Shown: piece by piece, positions 8,318-17,600 of the stretch | Layout: every line of letters begins with the position of its first letter | Numbering within the stretch: the first letter of the stretch is position 1 | IMG/VR virus record: IMGVR_UViG_3300021962_000091 | Coordinates: 1 to 64,000 of that record | Length of the DNA: 64,000 nt | From: a virus | Reading direction: 5' to 3' (one strand) | The notes under the pieces: generated by a model | Seen by the model: only the letters and a program-made list of their open reading frames with translations | The model's database searches: none | Told to the model about the DNA's origin: nothing | Program-made: the position numbers and the translations under genes

Positions 8318-9679
8318 TTATTCATCCTTTACAAGTGACATATCCGTGTGATCACCATGCGGCACCATATCCGTATGGTCGCCGTGACTATTTGCATGCT
8401 GACCGTATTGATGTGAATTCATATATGTATTAGCGTCCATTCCCGACTGCACGGCGCTGACCGCAGCGTTCAAATGAATACTCTTTCCCTGTGACCATAC
8501 AGTATACATCAATTTTTCAATTTTTTCTCTGTCGGGGGATAATGTAATCGGCAATTCTCCCACGCCGCGCAGTTTCTTTTCTTGAGACGCGAATTGTTCC
8601 TTGAGCACCGCACAATGCGTAGACCGTAATCTCCAGTCTCCTTCATACCCGTCTTCAAATTCTTCACCCGTGCCGGGACAGTGGCCTGTGCACACCACAA
8701 AAAAGCGACATCCCTGACACCCCCCGTGTTCTTGGGGTGTCACATACAGCGACAACTGTCGAATGTGCGCGCGGGTGCTTGGAAACCCCTCACCAATTTG
8801 CCATCGAGCGTTATATCCAAACCCCTCTCCTGGCAACCAATCAATACCATCCTTGACGGCTCGGGTGCAATTGCCCGGCGCACCGTCAGCACCAATACCC
8901 TGCACGGCGGCCGTGCTCCAGCCATCACACGCCGCATATACACACATTGCTTTGGACGCATCGCCGCGTAACAGTTGAATGGCTTCATCGAAGTTCAAAA
9001 ACTTCATCTGGGTCAGTTCGCGACTTAGCTCAGCCAATTCTTTTATCGCCTGTTTTAATTCTGCATCTGGCAAATACCATTTACCCGCATGATGATCCAT
9101 TTCAAGAAAATGGAAATTAATAAAACACACGCCTTTTTGGTCTAACTCACGAATCCACTGCTTAAATCGAGGCAATACCGCCGGTGCGCAGTTTCCCGAG
9201 TGGAGCGTCACGATAAGTGTTGGTCCGTGTCCCCAATAGGCCCCAGGCTCCTGTTGAAGCGCACACACCATATCAATTGCTCGTAGCGTTTTTTCAGTGG
9301 CTTTACGTGTTGCTTCAATTGTGCCCGCCCATCGAGAATCATTCAGGTCATCGGGACCGTCCAAACTAATACCGACCTGTGTATGATACTTGCGAAACAA
9401 GTCAATATGTTTGGGAGTAATCAATGATCCGTTTGTCTGGAGTCCTGATTGACCCCATTGGTCAAACGAGAGCTTTAATAGCTCTTCGAGGTCTTTCAGG
9501 TTCAACAATAACGGTTCGCCGCCAAACAGTTGCCAAAACCCCTTTGACTGTGACGCCGCTTGAAGAACTTTTTCGCGTTGATATTTTGCCGTTGGAGTGA
9601 CGCGACGACCCGCTTCTTCATAGCAGTAGTCGCAGCGTAAATTACAAGTAACGCCAACGGGTAAAACTTCAATTGACAT
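8318..9679 (-). CDS. Radical SAM/SPASM peptide-modifying enzyme 1
   Basis: A 453-residue protein. Radical SAM cluster CNLRCDYC (Cys12, Cys16, Cys19), GGEP at about 53-56, 'SGLQTNG' and 'GISLDGPD' follow the normal order of the fold. A SPASM-type region for auxiliary Fe-S clusters is visible: Cys246, Cys251, Cys271, then GGCQGCRFFVVCTGHC (Cys321, 324, 330, 334) and Cys356. Peptide-modifying relatives include sulfatase maturases and cyclophane-forming enzymes. The last 25 residues carry HGDHTD twice, the same His-x-Asp signature as the fibre proteins. It is a paralogue of the next gene upstream (6-base gap) and precedes the methyltransferase fusion. I infer that it modifies His/aromatic-x-Asp motifs. 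The reaction type is not shown by sequence. Confidence 0.85.
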   Translation of the reverse strand: MSIEVLPVGVTCNLRCDYCYEEAGRRVTPTAKYQREKVLQAASQSKGFWQLFGGEPLLLNLKDLEELLKLSFDQWGQSGLQTNGSLITPKHIDLFRKYHTQVGISLDGPDDLNDSRWAGTIEATRKATEKTLRAIDMVCALQQEPGAYWGHGPTLIVTLHSGNCAPAVLPRFKQWIRELDQKGVCFINFHFLEMDHHAGKWYLPDAELKQAIKELAELSRELTQMKFLNFDEAIQLLRGDASKAMCVYAACDGWSTAAVQGIGADGAPGNCTRAVKDGIDWLPGEGFGYNARWQIGEGFPSTRAHIRQLSLYVTPQEHGGCQGCRFFVVCTGHCPGTGEEFEDGYEGDWRLRSTHCAVLKEQFASQEKKLRGVGELPITLSPDREKIEKLMYTVWSQGKSIHLNAAVSAVQSGMDANTYMNSHQYGQHANSHGDHTDMVPHGDHTDMSLVKDE

Positions 9680-9685
9680 ACACTA

Positions 9686-11707
9686 TCACCATAATTTTTT
9701 TTCTGACCCATCAGGTAAAACGGCGCTTCGCGTGGGATCAGTATATGTTTTTTGTGTCACATCAGTATGGTCCCCGTGTTTATCGCCGTGCGGCCGATAC
9801 TGATTAGATCCAGATGCTTGCAGAGTTTTATTCCATGCGGGCTGCAAATTTTCCAAATGGGATGGGTGATCGTCAATATGATCCCCATGCTCAATAACAT
9901 CGGTATGGTCACCGTGCGGCACCATATCAACGTGGTCGCCATGAGGAACAGTGTCTCCCTCGACACACTCCACCGGCGCCGGCGGCAGAGGCGCAGGGGG
10001 TGACGATGGCCCTGTCCACAGGGTTTTTAATTTAGCGACCCACGCCCATACAACCGCCATTCCACGACGAACAATAGCGATCACCCGTGCGACACGGGAT
10101 GGGGATTGGTGCGTCAATATTACAGGAAGTGTCATATCTGTATGATCACCATGCGGCACCACATCGGTGTGGTCGCCATGGGGAACCGTCACATCATCCG
10201 TGTGGTCGCCATGCGATGTTGTTGGTATCAACATGTCGGTATGATCGCCGTGTGGGATTATCGTTTCCACGGGTTCGACCACCGGAGCGACTCCCGTGTC
10301 TACATGGTCACCGTGGGGAACGTCGCGAATCGTCGTATCGACGTGATCACCATGCGCATCGCCGTGTGGAATGTTTGCTACTTCGCGCGGCGGATTTGCA
10401 TCATAATGATCCCCGTGAAGCTGCCCGCCCAAACCCGATGTAATATGTTCGTACTTCATTTTTCCCTCGACAATTTTAAGGGCCGTCGCTAAACTGATTT
10501 CTTTATTTTCCACCCATCCTCGATACATGAGGTGCTCGATCTCTTTTAATTTTGGATGATGTGATAGGGGCAGTTCACCGACATCAATAAGACGACGCTC
10601 GGCTTCTTCTAACATATCCTTCCATGTTTGACAGTAGGTCGATCGTAACCGCCAATCCCCATAGGTGCCGTGCGATTCTTCACCCGTGCCGGGGCAATGA
10701 CCCGTGCACATAGACCAAAACCGACAATCCTTACATCCGCCGTGCTCCTGTGGTGTCACATAGAGAGAAAGCTGTCGTTCATGATAGCGCCGCGAGTCTT
10801 TGAACGTTCCAATTTGCCAGGGCGCATACACCCCCTGATTCTCTGGGCCTTCGGCGGGAATCCAATCGATTCCGTCCTTATTCGTGCGGGTGCAATGCGA
10901 CGGGGATCCATCCCCCTCTAATCCTTGCACCGCCGACGTGTTCCACGGATCACACGAATGCCAGACGCACATGACATCATCCGCCCCACGAAGTCGTTTG
11001 ACATATTCGGCAAAGTTGGTGATTTGCGTGGTTTCAAATTCGGTGCTCAACTCCCACAAATCCAACATGACTTCTTTCATTCGGTCGTGGGGCACATACC
11101 ATTCACTATCTTTCGTCGCTTCGTGATCCAGTTCCATTGTATGAAAATTGATACTACGAATACCTCGACGATCGCAGTCCACAAGCCATGCCCGCATCTT
11201 TGGCCAGGCTTCGACTGAGCAATTTTTCGCATGAAGCGTAATAATGAGGCTGGGAATTAATACCGGATTATTTTGTTCTTTGGCCGCCGTCAGCAGCATA
11301 TCAATCGCGGCGTGCGTTCGTGCCGTCGCTTTTCGTGTGGCGTCCAATGTTCCTGCCCAGCGGGAGTCATTAAGTTCGTCGGGACCATCCAAACTAATAC
11401 CCACGTTTGTTCTATATTTGGTAAATAATTCAATGTGGGCGGGAGTGATTAATGTGCCGTTGGTCTGGACACCGGAACTTCCCCATTTATCGTGGGCGAG
11501 TTTGAGTAACTCTTCTAATTCTGGTAGAGGAATAATTAATGCTTCGCCGCCAAATAAGGACCAGCGTCCCGTCACATGCTCTAACTGGGCCAAGACTTTC
11601 GTGCGATCATATTTGTGCACGGGCTGAATGTCTCGAATTGGCTGCTCGTAGCAATATGCACATCGTAAATTGCACGTCACTCCCACGGGTCGAACTTCAA
11701 TACTCAT
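9686..11707 (-). CDS. Radical SAM/SPASM enzyme 2 with long HGDHxD repeat tail
   Basis: A 673-residue paralogue of radical SAM enzyme 1, with Cys12/16/19 (CNLRCAYC), GGEA in place of GGEP, 'SGVQTNG', 'GISLDGPD' and a SPASM block 'GGCKDCRFWSMCTGHC'. From about residue 435 it extends into a tail of roughly 230 residues with about a dozen HGDHxD units (HGDHYD, HGDHVD, HGDHTD, HGDHID). The tail includes a Pro-rich linker and one hydrophobic stretch 'VARVIAIVRRGMAVVWAWV' that could be an amphipathic or membrane helix. The tail looks like a substrate region fused to the enzyme. AGAGGAT precedes the ATG, and CTAAATA lies 18 bases upstream of it. It lies between a repeat fibre gene and enzyme 1. The repeats might be self-modified, might guide substrate docking, or might place the enzyme in the virion. 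Confidence 0.85.
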   Translation of the reverse strand: MSIEVRPVGVTCNLRCAYCYEQPIRDIQPVHKYDRTKVLAQLEHVTGRWSLFGGEALIIPLPELEELLKLAHDKWGSSGVQTNGTLITPAHIELFTKYRTNVGISLDGPDELNDSRWAGTLDATRKATARTHAAIDMLLTAAKEQNNPVLIPSLIITLHAKNCSVEAWPKMRAWLVDCDRRGIRSINFHTMELDHEATKDSEWYVPHDRMKEVMLDLWELSTEFETTQITNFAEYVKRLRGADDVMCVWHSCDPWNTSAVQGLEGDGSPSHCTRTNKDGIDWIPAEGPENQGVYAPWQIGTFKDSRRYHERQLSLYVTPQEHGGCKDCRFWSMCTGHCPGTGEESHGTYGDWRLRSTYCQTWKDMLEEAERRLIDVGELPLSHHPKLKEIEHLMYRGWVENKEISLATALKIVEGKMKYEHITSGLGGQLHGDHYDANPPREVANIPHGDAHGDHVDTTIRDVPHGDHVDTGVAPVVEPVETIIPHGDHTDMLIPTTSHGDHTDDVTVPHGDHTDVVPHGDHTDMTLPVILTHQSPSRVARVIAIVRRGMAVVWAWVAKLKTLWTGPSSPPAPLPPAPVECVEGDTVPHGDHVDMVPHGDHTDVIEHGDHIDDHPSHLENLQPAWNKTLQASGSNQYRPHGDKHGDHTDVTQKTYTDPTRSAVLPDGSEKKLW

Positions 11708-11724
11708 CGTATATCCTCTGTCAT

Positions 11725-11731
11725 TATTTAG
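11725..11731 (-). promoter_or_regulatory. Late promoter motif CTAAATA for the radical SAM genes
   Basis: CTAAATA 17 bases from the ATG of radical SAM enzyme 2, with AGAGGAT between. It suggests the modification enzymes are made late, together with virion proteins. Confidence 0.6.
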
Positions 11732-11737
11732 TATGTG

Positions 11738-12946
11738 TTATATCGACTGTGGTTTGTCAATATGCGTGATGTCGCTATGGAGGTCCGTGTGTGCCGTATC
11801 GGTATGCGCATCACTGTGCGCCGTGTCGGTATGGAGGTCGGTATGGGCCGTGTCGGTATGGAGGTCGGTATGGGCCGTGTCGGTATGGAGGTCGGTATGG
11901 GCCGTGTCGGTATGGAGGTCGGTATGGGCCGTATCGGTATGGAGGTCGGTATGGGCCGTATCGGTGTGCGCATCACTATGCGCGGTATCTGTGTGCAGGT
12001 CAGTATGCGAATTCACAAACTCCTGATCGGAATATTCGTCGGCGTGCGATACGTCGCTATGACTATCAATGAACGGTGTATCAGTATACGCATTACTAAA
12101 TGGTGGACTGTTTGTATAACAGGTGCCGTCGGTGTGGGCGACATACAACTCAAATCCACCGTACTGCTCCGGAAACACAACTGTCTCATCGGTATGACAA
12201 AAATCGTTATGGGGATACTCACACCACGGACCTTCTACATCGTTATGACAAACTTCATACGTTGCCGGATGATCGCTATAATCACCATACGGCACATCAG
12301 TGTGATCGTTATAATATTCATCCGTGTGTAAGTCGGTATGCGATACGTCGCTATGCGTATTGTTGAACGACACATCGGTGTGGTCGTCAAGATGTGTGTT
12401 CACGAAGGACACGTCATTATGCGTGTTGACAAACGATACATCATTATGCGTGTTGACAAACGATACATCATTATGCGTGTTGACAAACGACACGTCGCTA
12501 TGGCTGTTGACAAACGATACATCATTATGCGTGTTGACAAACGACACGTCGCTATGGCTGTTGACGAACGATACATCATTATGCGTATTGACAAACGACA
12601 CGTCGCTATGACTGCTCACAAATGCCGTATCGTCGTGCACCCAATTTTCATATTGTGTTTCGCCTAAAAAGTGTAGCTGCCCGTTAGCACTCGACGGCGC
12701 ATAGGCAGTCTCAATCCACATCGATCCGGCTTTTCCCGTTTGTGGCGCAACGGGAGCACCGTTTGCGCGACGTTCGACTCCCGAGGCGTCAATATAATGC
12801 ACATTATTCGCCTCAATCCAAATGCTTCCGGCTTTGGCACCTGCGGGACTTCCGAGAGACGTGCCATCATAACGGAATCGCGTATTGGCAGAATTTCTCC
12901 AATAGAGGTAAATCCCCTCAATCCACATCGACCCGTTAGCTGCCAT
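11738..12946 (-). CDS. Aromatic-x-Asp repeat fibre protein B
   Basis: A 402-residue paralogue of the protein at 3104-4636. The N-terminal 100 residues hold three GSMW/GSIW modules (GSMWIEGIYLYW, GSIWIEANNVHYIDASG, GSMWIETAYAPSS). The remainder alternates HNDVSFVNT/HSDVSFVNS 9-residue units and HTDLHTDTA units, with a central part containing HPATYEVCHND and GTCYTNSPPFSN. I count about 40 His-x-Asp triplets, interleaved with FVN, FSN, YTD, YGD and YSD triplets. It ends THIDKPQSI, close to the THIDKPEVV end of protein A. It lies 4 bases after fibre B and 30 bases before radical SAM enzyme 2. It is a candidate substrate of the radical SAM and HExxH enzymes and presumably an outer virion fibre. 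Confidence 0.7.
   Translation of the reverse strand: MAANGSMWIEGIYLYWRNSANTRFRYDGTSLGSPAGAKAGSIWIEANNVHYIDASGVERRANGAPVAPQTGKAGSMWIETAYAPSSANGQLHFLGETQYENWVHDDTAFVSSHSDVSFVNTHNDVSFVNSHSDVSFVNTHNDVSFVNSHSDVSFVNTHNDVSFVNTHNDVSFVNTHNDVSFVNTHLDDHTDVSFNNTHSDVSHTDLHTDEYYNDHTDVPYGDYSDHPATYEVCHNDVEGPWCEYPHNDFCHTDETVVFPEQYGGFELYVAHTDGTCYTNSPPFSNAYTDTPFIDSHSDVSHADEYSDQEFVNSHTDLHTDTAHSDAHTDTAHTDLHTDTAHTDLHTDTAHTDLHTDTAHTDLHTDTAHTDLHTDTAHSDAHTDTAHTDLHSDITHIDKPQSI
11755..12640 (-). repeat. Coding tandem 27-base repeats in fibre protein B
   Basis: Two arrays of 27-base units: HTDLHTDTA units (about 11760-12010) and HNDVSFVNT/HSDVSFVNS units (about 12370-12640). Copies are almost identical in DNA, so length variation between isolates is likely. 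Confidence 0.85.
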
Positions 12947-12949
12947 GTT

Positions 12950-14347
12950 TTATACACTCCACTTATCTGCGCCCACCGGCAATACCAGACGACCATACGT
13001 GCTATTGTTCAAGTCCACGGTGTTTGCGACGTATAGTATACCACTAACGTTGACAGCACCGCTGAACGTCGCCGCTCCAGCGGAGGACAGGGTCATGCGC
13101 GTCGTGTTGTTTGTCAGAAACGCCAGGTCGCCCGTAGCTCCCGTGATCCCAATTTGCATCCCGGCTGTTGTGGCTGACAAAATGTTTGTAAAGTCGGTGC
13201 CGGTGAACGAGAGTTCATTAGTGCCCGATGCGTTGACGATACTGACTGGACCCGTGAATGTTTTGGCCCCCGCAAAACTTTGCGTCGTGGTAGTCACATA
13301 CCCATTGGCCGTGGTATTCGCTTCGGGAAACGATGTTCCAATCACGCGCCAACGAGTAATCGTTGTATCATAATACAAATGTGCGGCGCCCTGTCGCGGC
13401 AACAACGCGTTGGTGTTGGCCGCACAATAAAAGGCATTTGTTGTTGCCCCAGTATTCGCGTGCTCTAAAAATACATCCGTATCACCAACATTGACCAGAA
13501 TCAACGATCGCGGCTGTGCCGTATTCGCCTGTTCCACGCCGGCGATAGACTTGGAGACCGCACTAGAAAACCGATAGACCGAGGTGTTGGCCTGAACCGG
13601 CAGCGGAGCGGCGGTGCCGGCACCCGTTAATGCCGCATCGGTTTCAATAAACGTGCTCTTCCATTCAATCGGACCCCCAAGCACCATGCCCGCATTGAAG
13701 GTCGTTGTGCCGGTGATGGCCAAAGTATTACTGAGCGTGGTGGCACCGGTGACGCCGAGAGTATTACTGAGCGTGGCCGCGCCCGTGACCCCGAGGGTAT
13801 TACTGAGCGTGGTGGCGCCTGTCACGGCTAATGTATTACTAAACGTGGTGTTGCCCGTGACGGCAAGAGTATTACTAAACGTGGTGTTCCCCGTGACGGC
13901 AAGAGTATTACTAAACGTAGTATTACCCGTGACGACAATGGTATTACTAAACGTCGCACCAAGTGTGACCGCCAAATTTCCTGTGAGGGTTGTTTTTCCG
14001 TTAATAACCGTATTGGGAGCAATCGTTAAATCGGTTCCTGATATAACCGTATTAGTCGCGGCGATGCTGACGTTAGACGCAATGATAGCTGCGGTATCAC
14101 TCACCCCATTTGTGGTTAATTTAAACACTGGTGTGGTACAGCCCGTGGTCAATCCCCCGAGCACCACGTTGCCGTTTGCCACTAACGTGGCGGTCGTCAC
14201 GGTTCCAGTGACCGATACATTTCCTTGTGCGGTATTATTGACCAAGACATACGCACTGGTATTGGACACATGGCTAATTAAATTATTCGTCGCGTCAAAC
14301 CATGTATTAAACGTATCGGTTGGTTGAATTATGGGCGGTAAAGACAT
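12950..14347 (-). CDS. Tail-fibre-like protein B with VTG-TFSNTL repeats
   Basis: A 465-residue beta-repeat protein. Seven to eight copies of a 12-residue unit (TGNTTFSNTLAV and variants such as TGATTLSNTLGV) run through the middle. They are followed by a region with 'SRSLILVNVGDTDVFLEHA'-like strands (approximate) and a C-terminus GRLVLPVGADKW that matches fibre A. The N-terminus (DTFNTWFDATNNLISHV) also matches fibre A, so the two fibre genes are paralogues. A CTAAATA motif lies 31 bases upstream, inside the next gene. It ends 4 bases before the repeat protein B, repeating the fibre plus His-x-Asp arrangement at 3104-5820. It is probably a trimeric appendage subunit. The receptor is unknown. 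Confidence 0.65.
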   Translation of the reverse strand: MSLPPIIQPTDTFNTWFDATNNLISHVSNTSAYVLVNNTAQGNVSVTGTVTTATLVANGNVVLGGLTTGCTTPVFKLTTNGVSDTAAIIASNVSIAATNTVISGTDLTIAPNTVINGKTTLTGNLAVTLGATFSNTIVVTGNTTFSNTLAVTGNTTFSNTLAVTGNTTFSNTLAVTGATTLSNTLGVTGAATLSNTLGVTGATTLSNTLAITGTTTFNAGMVLGGPIEWKSTFIETDAALTGAGTAAPLPVQANTSVYRFSSAVSKSIAGVEQANTAQPRSLILVNVGDTDVFLEHANTGATTNAFYCAANTNALLPRQGAAHLYYDTTITRWRVIGTSFPEANTTANGYVTTTTQSFAGAKTFTGPVSIVNASGTNELSFTGTDFTNILSATTAGMQIGITGATGDLAFLTNNTTRMTLSSAGAATFSGAVNVSGILYVANTVDLNNSTYGRLVLPVGADKWSV

Positions 14348-14349
14348 GG

Positions 14350-14616
14350 TTAATCTCGCTTAGAAAGAGGGTCCGAATATTTAGCCGTCAATGCCGAAAC
14401 ATGCTGTACCAATTCCAGTAATAAACTTTCGCACCGATCTAACCGACCATGAATTATCTCAAACCGCGCATCCACATCCCGTTGTTGTTGCTTTAATTGT
14501 TTGAGCGTGGTGCGCGACCGACGATGTCGCTCTAGATCATCAAGATTTGTAGGCAATAATGCTCGCGTTTCCGTATCACGCACTACCCGAGGGTCGTCAG
14601 TTTGTACTAAAGCCAT
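14350..14616 (-). CDS. Small coiled-coil structural protein
   Basis: An 88-residue protein: an N-terminal 'MALVQTDDPRVVRDTETRAL' segment, a basic linker, then a predicted coiled coil with heptad hydrophobics (LKQLKQQQRDVDARFEIIHG and onward). Short proteins of this form occur beside fibre genes in aquatic T4-like phages, but I know no function. Its ATG is 5 bases after ATAAATA, with no visible ribosome site, one of several leaderless-type starts here. It sits between the giant baseplate protein and fibre B, so a fibre-attachment or trimerisation role is possible. Confidence 0.6.
   Translation of the reverse strand: MALVQTDDPRVVRDTETRALLPTNLDDLERHRRSRTTLKQLKQQQRDVDARFEIIHGRLDRCESLLLELVQHVSALTAKYSDPLSKRD
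14378..14384 (-). promoter_or_regulatory. Late promoter motif CTAAATA for fibre B
   Basis: CTAAATA on the minus strand, inside the end of the 88-residue gene and 31 bases before the fibre B ATG. Confidence 0.5.
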
Positions 14617-14621
14617 ACACG

Positions 14622-14628
14622 TATTTAT
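14622..14628 (-). promoter_or_regulatory. Late promoter motif ATAAATA, leaderless-type
   Basis: ATAAATA ends 5 bases before the ATG of the 88-residue gene. At T4 spacing the transcript would start at the A of AUG. Confidence 0.55.
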
Positions 14629-14631
14629 CCT

Positions 14632-17600
14632 TTACTCATCTAACGCAATCGCGCGCAGATTAGAAATTACTGGTACCGACACGGTATCGGCGGTATACGG
14701 GTCATTACCTTGCCCCGACCGCAACACAATTTTAATAGCAAATGTATGGAACCGTGTAAAGGTTGTGCCATTGGACGTATACGACGCGGTACTACCCACC
14801 GTCGTGTATTCGTATTCTCGCTTTGTTCGAGCGGACGTCGAATAGGCCGACGCTTGTTCGGGTTTGAGTTGCATCAAGACCCACGGTTTTTGTGCAAACG
14901 TCTCCGTGTCTCCCGTCGCCATCACCTTGTAATAGACTTCAATATTATGCTGCGGCCCTCGGCTGGCCGAGAGATAGACCTTCAAGTCCGACGCATCAAA
15001 CCCATCGGCCAAGCTAATCGCGCGTGTCGTGTATCGCGCTTTCTTCTCCCCAACAATCGCCGAATTTGGACTGGTTTCACCGACATACGTAAAGGTCGGT
15101 TGCACCGTGAAGTCCGTATTGGCCGCCAAAGAAATGACGGGGGTTTCGGTATACCCATATCCCGCATTTGCGACAGTGATGCTGGTGACATATCCCGTAC
15201 TGTTGGTCACGGCTGAAATTGTTGCGCCGGTACCGGTTGCGCTGGTGACTGTGAGGGGATAGGTATTCGGTGACGTTCCCGTTCCAGATGGCGTGCCTGT
15301 GGTAAACACAAACCCGTTGGCATATAAACACCCGTTATCAATATAATTTTCAATAGTTCTGACACTGGTGCGATCCACATCATATATCGGCGAAACGTGT
15401 GGGTTTGTGGTACGAAGCCGTGCGCGAACGCGAACCGATCCCGCAGTATTCGCACTTACTTCCATACGTTCAGGCATCACCAAGTTTTGATTGGGTATCA
15501 TTGTCAATGTCGAACTTGTACTATCAGTCGTCACGGTTGATACGGTAAACTGCGTATTATTACGAGTTGAGTCGAAGTCCAGATAATCCATGCCCACGTT
15601 CAACAAATCATACGACGCCGATTCAACCGAGTGATAGGTATTGTTTGCTAACTCGAATACCGCATATCCTTCGGAGGTCGCAAATTGGGCGCGATGGAGC
15701 ACGAACATCAAATCTTCCAGTGGCTCCGCCACCCATGTGCGCGCATTCTGTGATTTGAATAACGAACCTCCGTGGGGTTGTTCGGTAATAATAGCGGCAC
15801 TTCCAATCAGTTTCTTTCCAAGTTCGCCAACAAACACTTCATACTCGTTACTCTGAGAGAGCACGACTAACGCATACTCGGCATTGGGCGCCAAATATTC
15901 CGGTCGTTCAAACTCAAATCGCGTATAATGGTCAGCATTACCAATGTTTGGTGTTACACCCTCGGGCACCAGTTTAATTTTACTGGCCGGAAGTTCTACT
16001 TTAGCCAGTATCTCATCGGATGACGGATAGCCATTCACGGTACGACGCAGTTGCACCTCTACGGGCATACCACTTGTACCTTTTTTCGCAAAGAATAAGT
16101 CCGCGTGAGTTGCAAAGACCCCCTCGGGATACTGGTCATTTTGAACCACAAATGTTTGGGCTAATGGATCATAATACCCAACAGTCTCTGTGGTGGTCGT
16201 AGACTGATCGATGGTTGACGTACCGAACGTTTCAACCGTTCCAGTGATTCGACTATCAATTATTTGGCGCGTGCGAAGTAACGTGCGCTCTTTGGTTATA
16301 GTGGATCCCTGCGACACAAACGATTGACGGGCTTGAGAATCCGTATCACTGCTAATATTCATCAATTTGAAGATACGAGACCCCGTATTGAATTGCACCG
16401 AGCTACTAAGGGCGCGTTCATCGGGCGTCGTCGTCGGACGATATCCAGGCACACGGAACATTCCATAAAAAGTTCCGGGCACCACTAAAATACCAGTGCC
16501 CGTCGTGCTTGTCTCTGGGCGACCAATACTGTATCGAATCGGATGCGCGGTGGTATAACTAGTACGCTGTGCCGTAAACGCGTCCGTTGCTTCAGGCGAC
16601 AAGCTTTCTAATGTTACGGTGCGCGTGGCCGCATCGTAGCTTCGAATGGTTGCGGTGGTGCCGCCAACACCTGTTGGTGTATCAAGTACCGCAGGTCGAA
16701 GGAGACCCTCGTTTAAATTAATTCGGCTATTGTATCCACCATCCGTGAAGTAAATGACCTTTCCCGTATACGGATCGCCGGTTGTTGGAGCACCGGCATC
16801 TAATTGAACCGTCCAATATCCACCGGAGGAACCGACGGACTGTGCTCGTCCGTGCCAGTGCGTATATCCCGACACCGTGATGGAACTGGGCGCCGAGGAA
16901 CGGCTGGTTACATTAATAGTCGCGCCGGTAAATATCCCCGTCACGCCCGATACGTGCAATATTCCCGTGTTTCCACTCGTGCTAATACCGACAACTCGCG
17001 CGTCCCCACCGGCACTTGATTTAATAATATCGCCAATACGGAACGATTCAGCCGTGACAGCGGTTGTTGTTATTTCATTGGCACGTTCGACATAGGCAGT
17101 CACATCAATATCATCAAACGTCGCTTGAAGTTGTGCACCAGGCAACAATCCCCGCGCCGCAATGTCCACGTCGATGCCGCGCATTTTTGGCGCAATAGAG
17201 GTATCGACTATACGGTCCCCACCATCGGTCGTCGTAAATGAAAGACTTCGCTGTGTTTGTTGCAGTCGTCGGAAATTCGTCGTCGTCGTGGTTGTCGTTA
17301 ACGTCACATCTTGTTGAATTGGACGACCAAAATTAACGCCGTCGTCAACAAAAAAATCAAAACTTTCGACGTACTCTAACGGACCCCGTGTTTCGACCGG
17401 TGCACCCGTGGATGACGTAGACCAGTAATCCCAATGCGATTCAATGACCCCTTCAGCAACACCGTCGTTTTCATTAAATAAATTTAACGTAACGTCGGGG
17501 CGGGTAATTGTATCAATCCACGTATCACTGGAGGGCAACAACTCAATAGACCCGCGCCATGAAAACACGTTGAATGGGTTGATATTGACCGACTTTGACG

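Noticed and set aside
11670-12611. Long open frames on the plus strand opposite the repeat genes (for example 11670-12026, 12324-12611, 3263-3547, 3884-4552)
   Set aside because: They are reverse-complement shadows of the tandem repeats; periodic DNA keeps several frames open. No ribosome sites or promoters match.
3104-14347. Diversity-generating retroelement for fibre variation
   Set aside because: No reverse transcriptase gene or template/variable repeat pair is visible.
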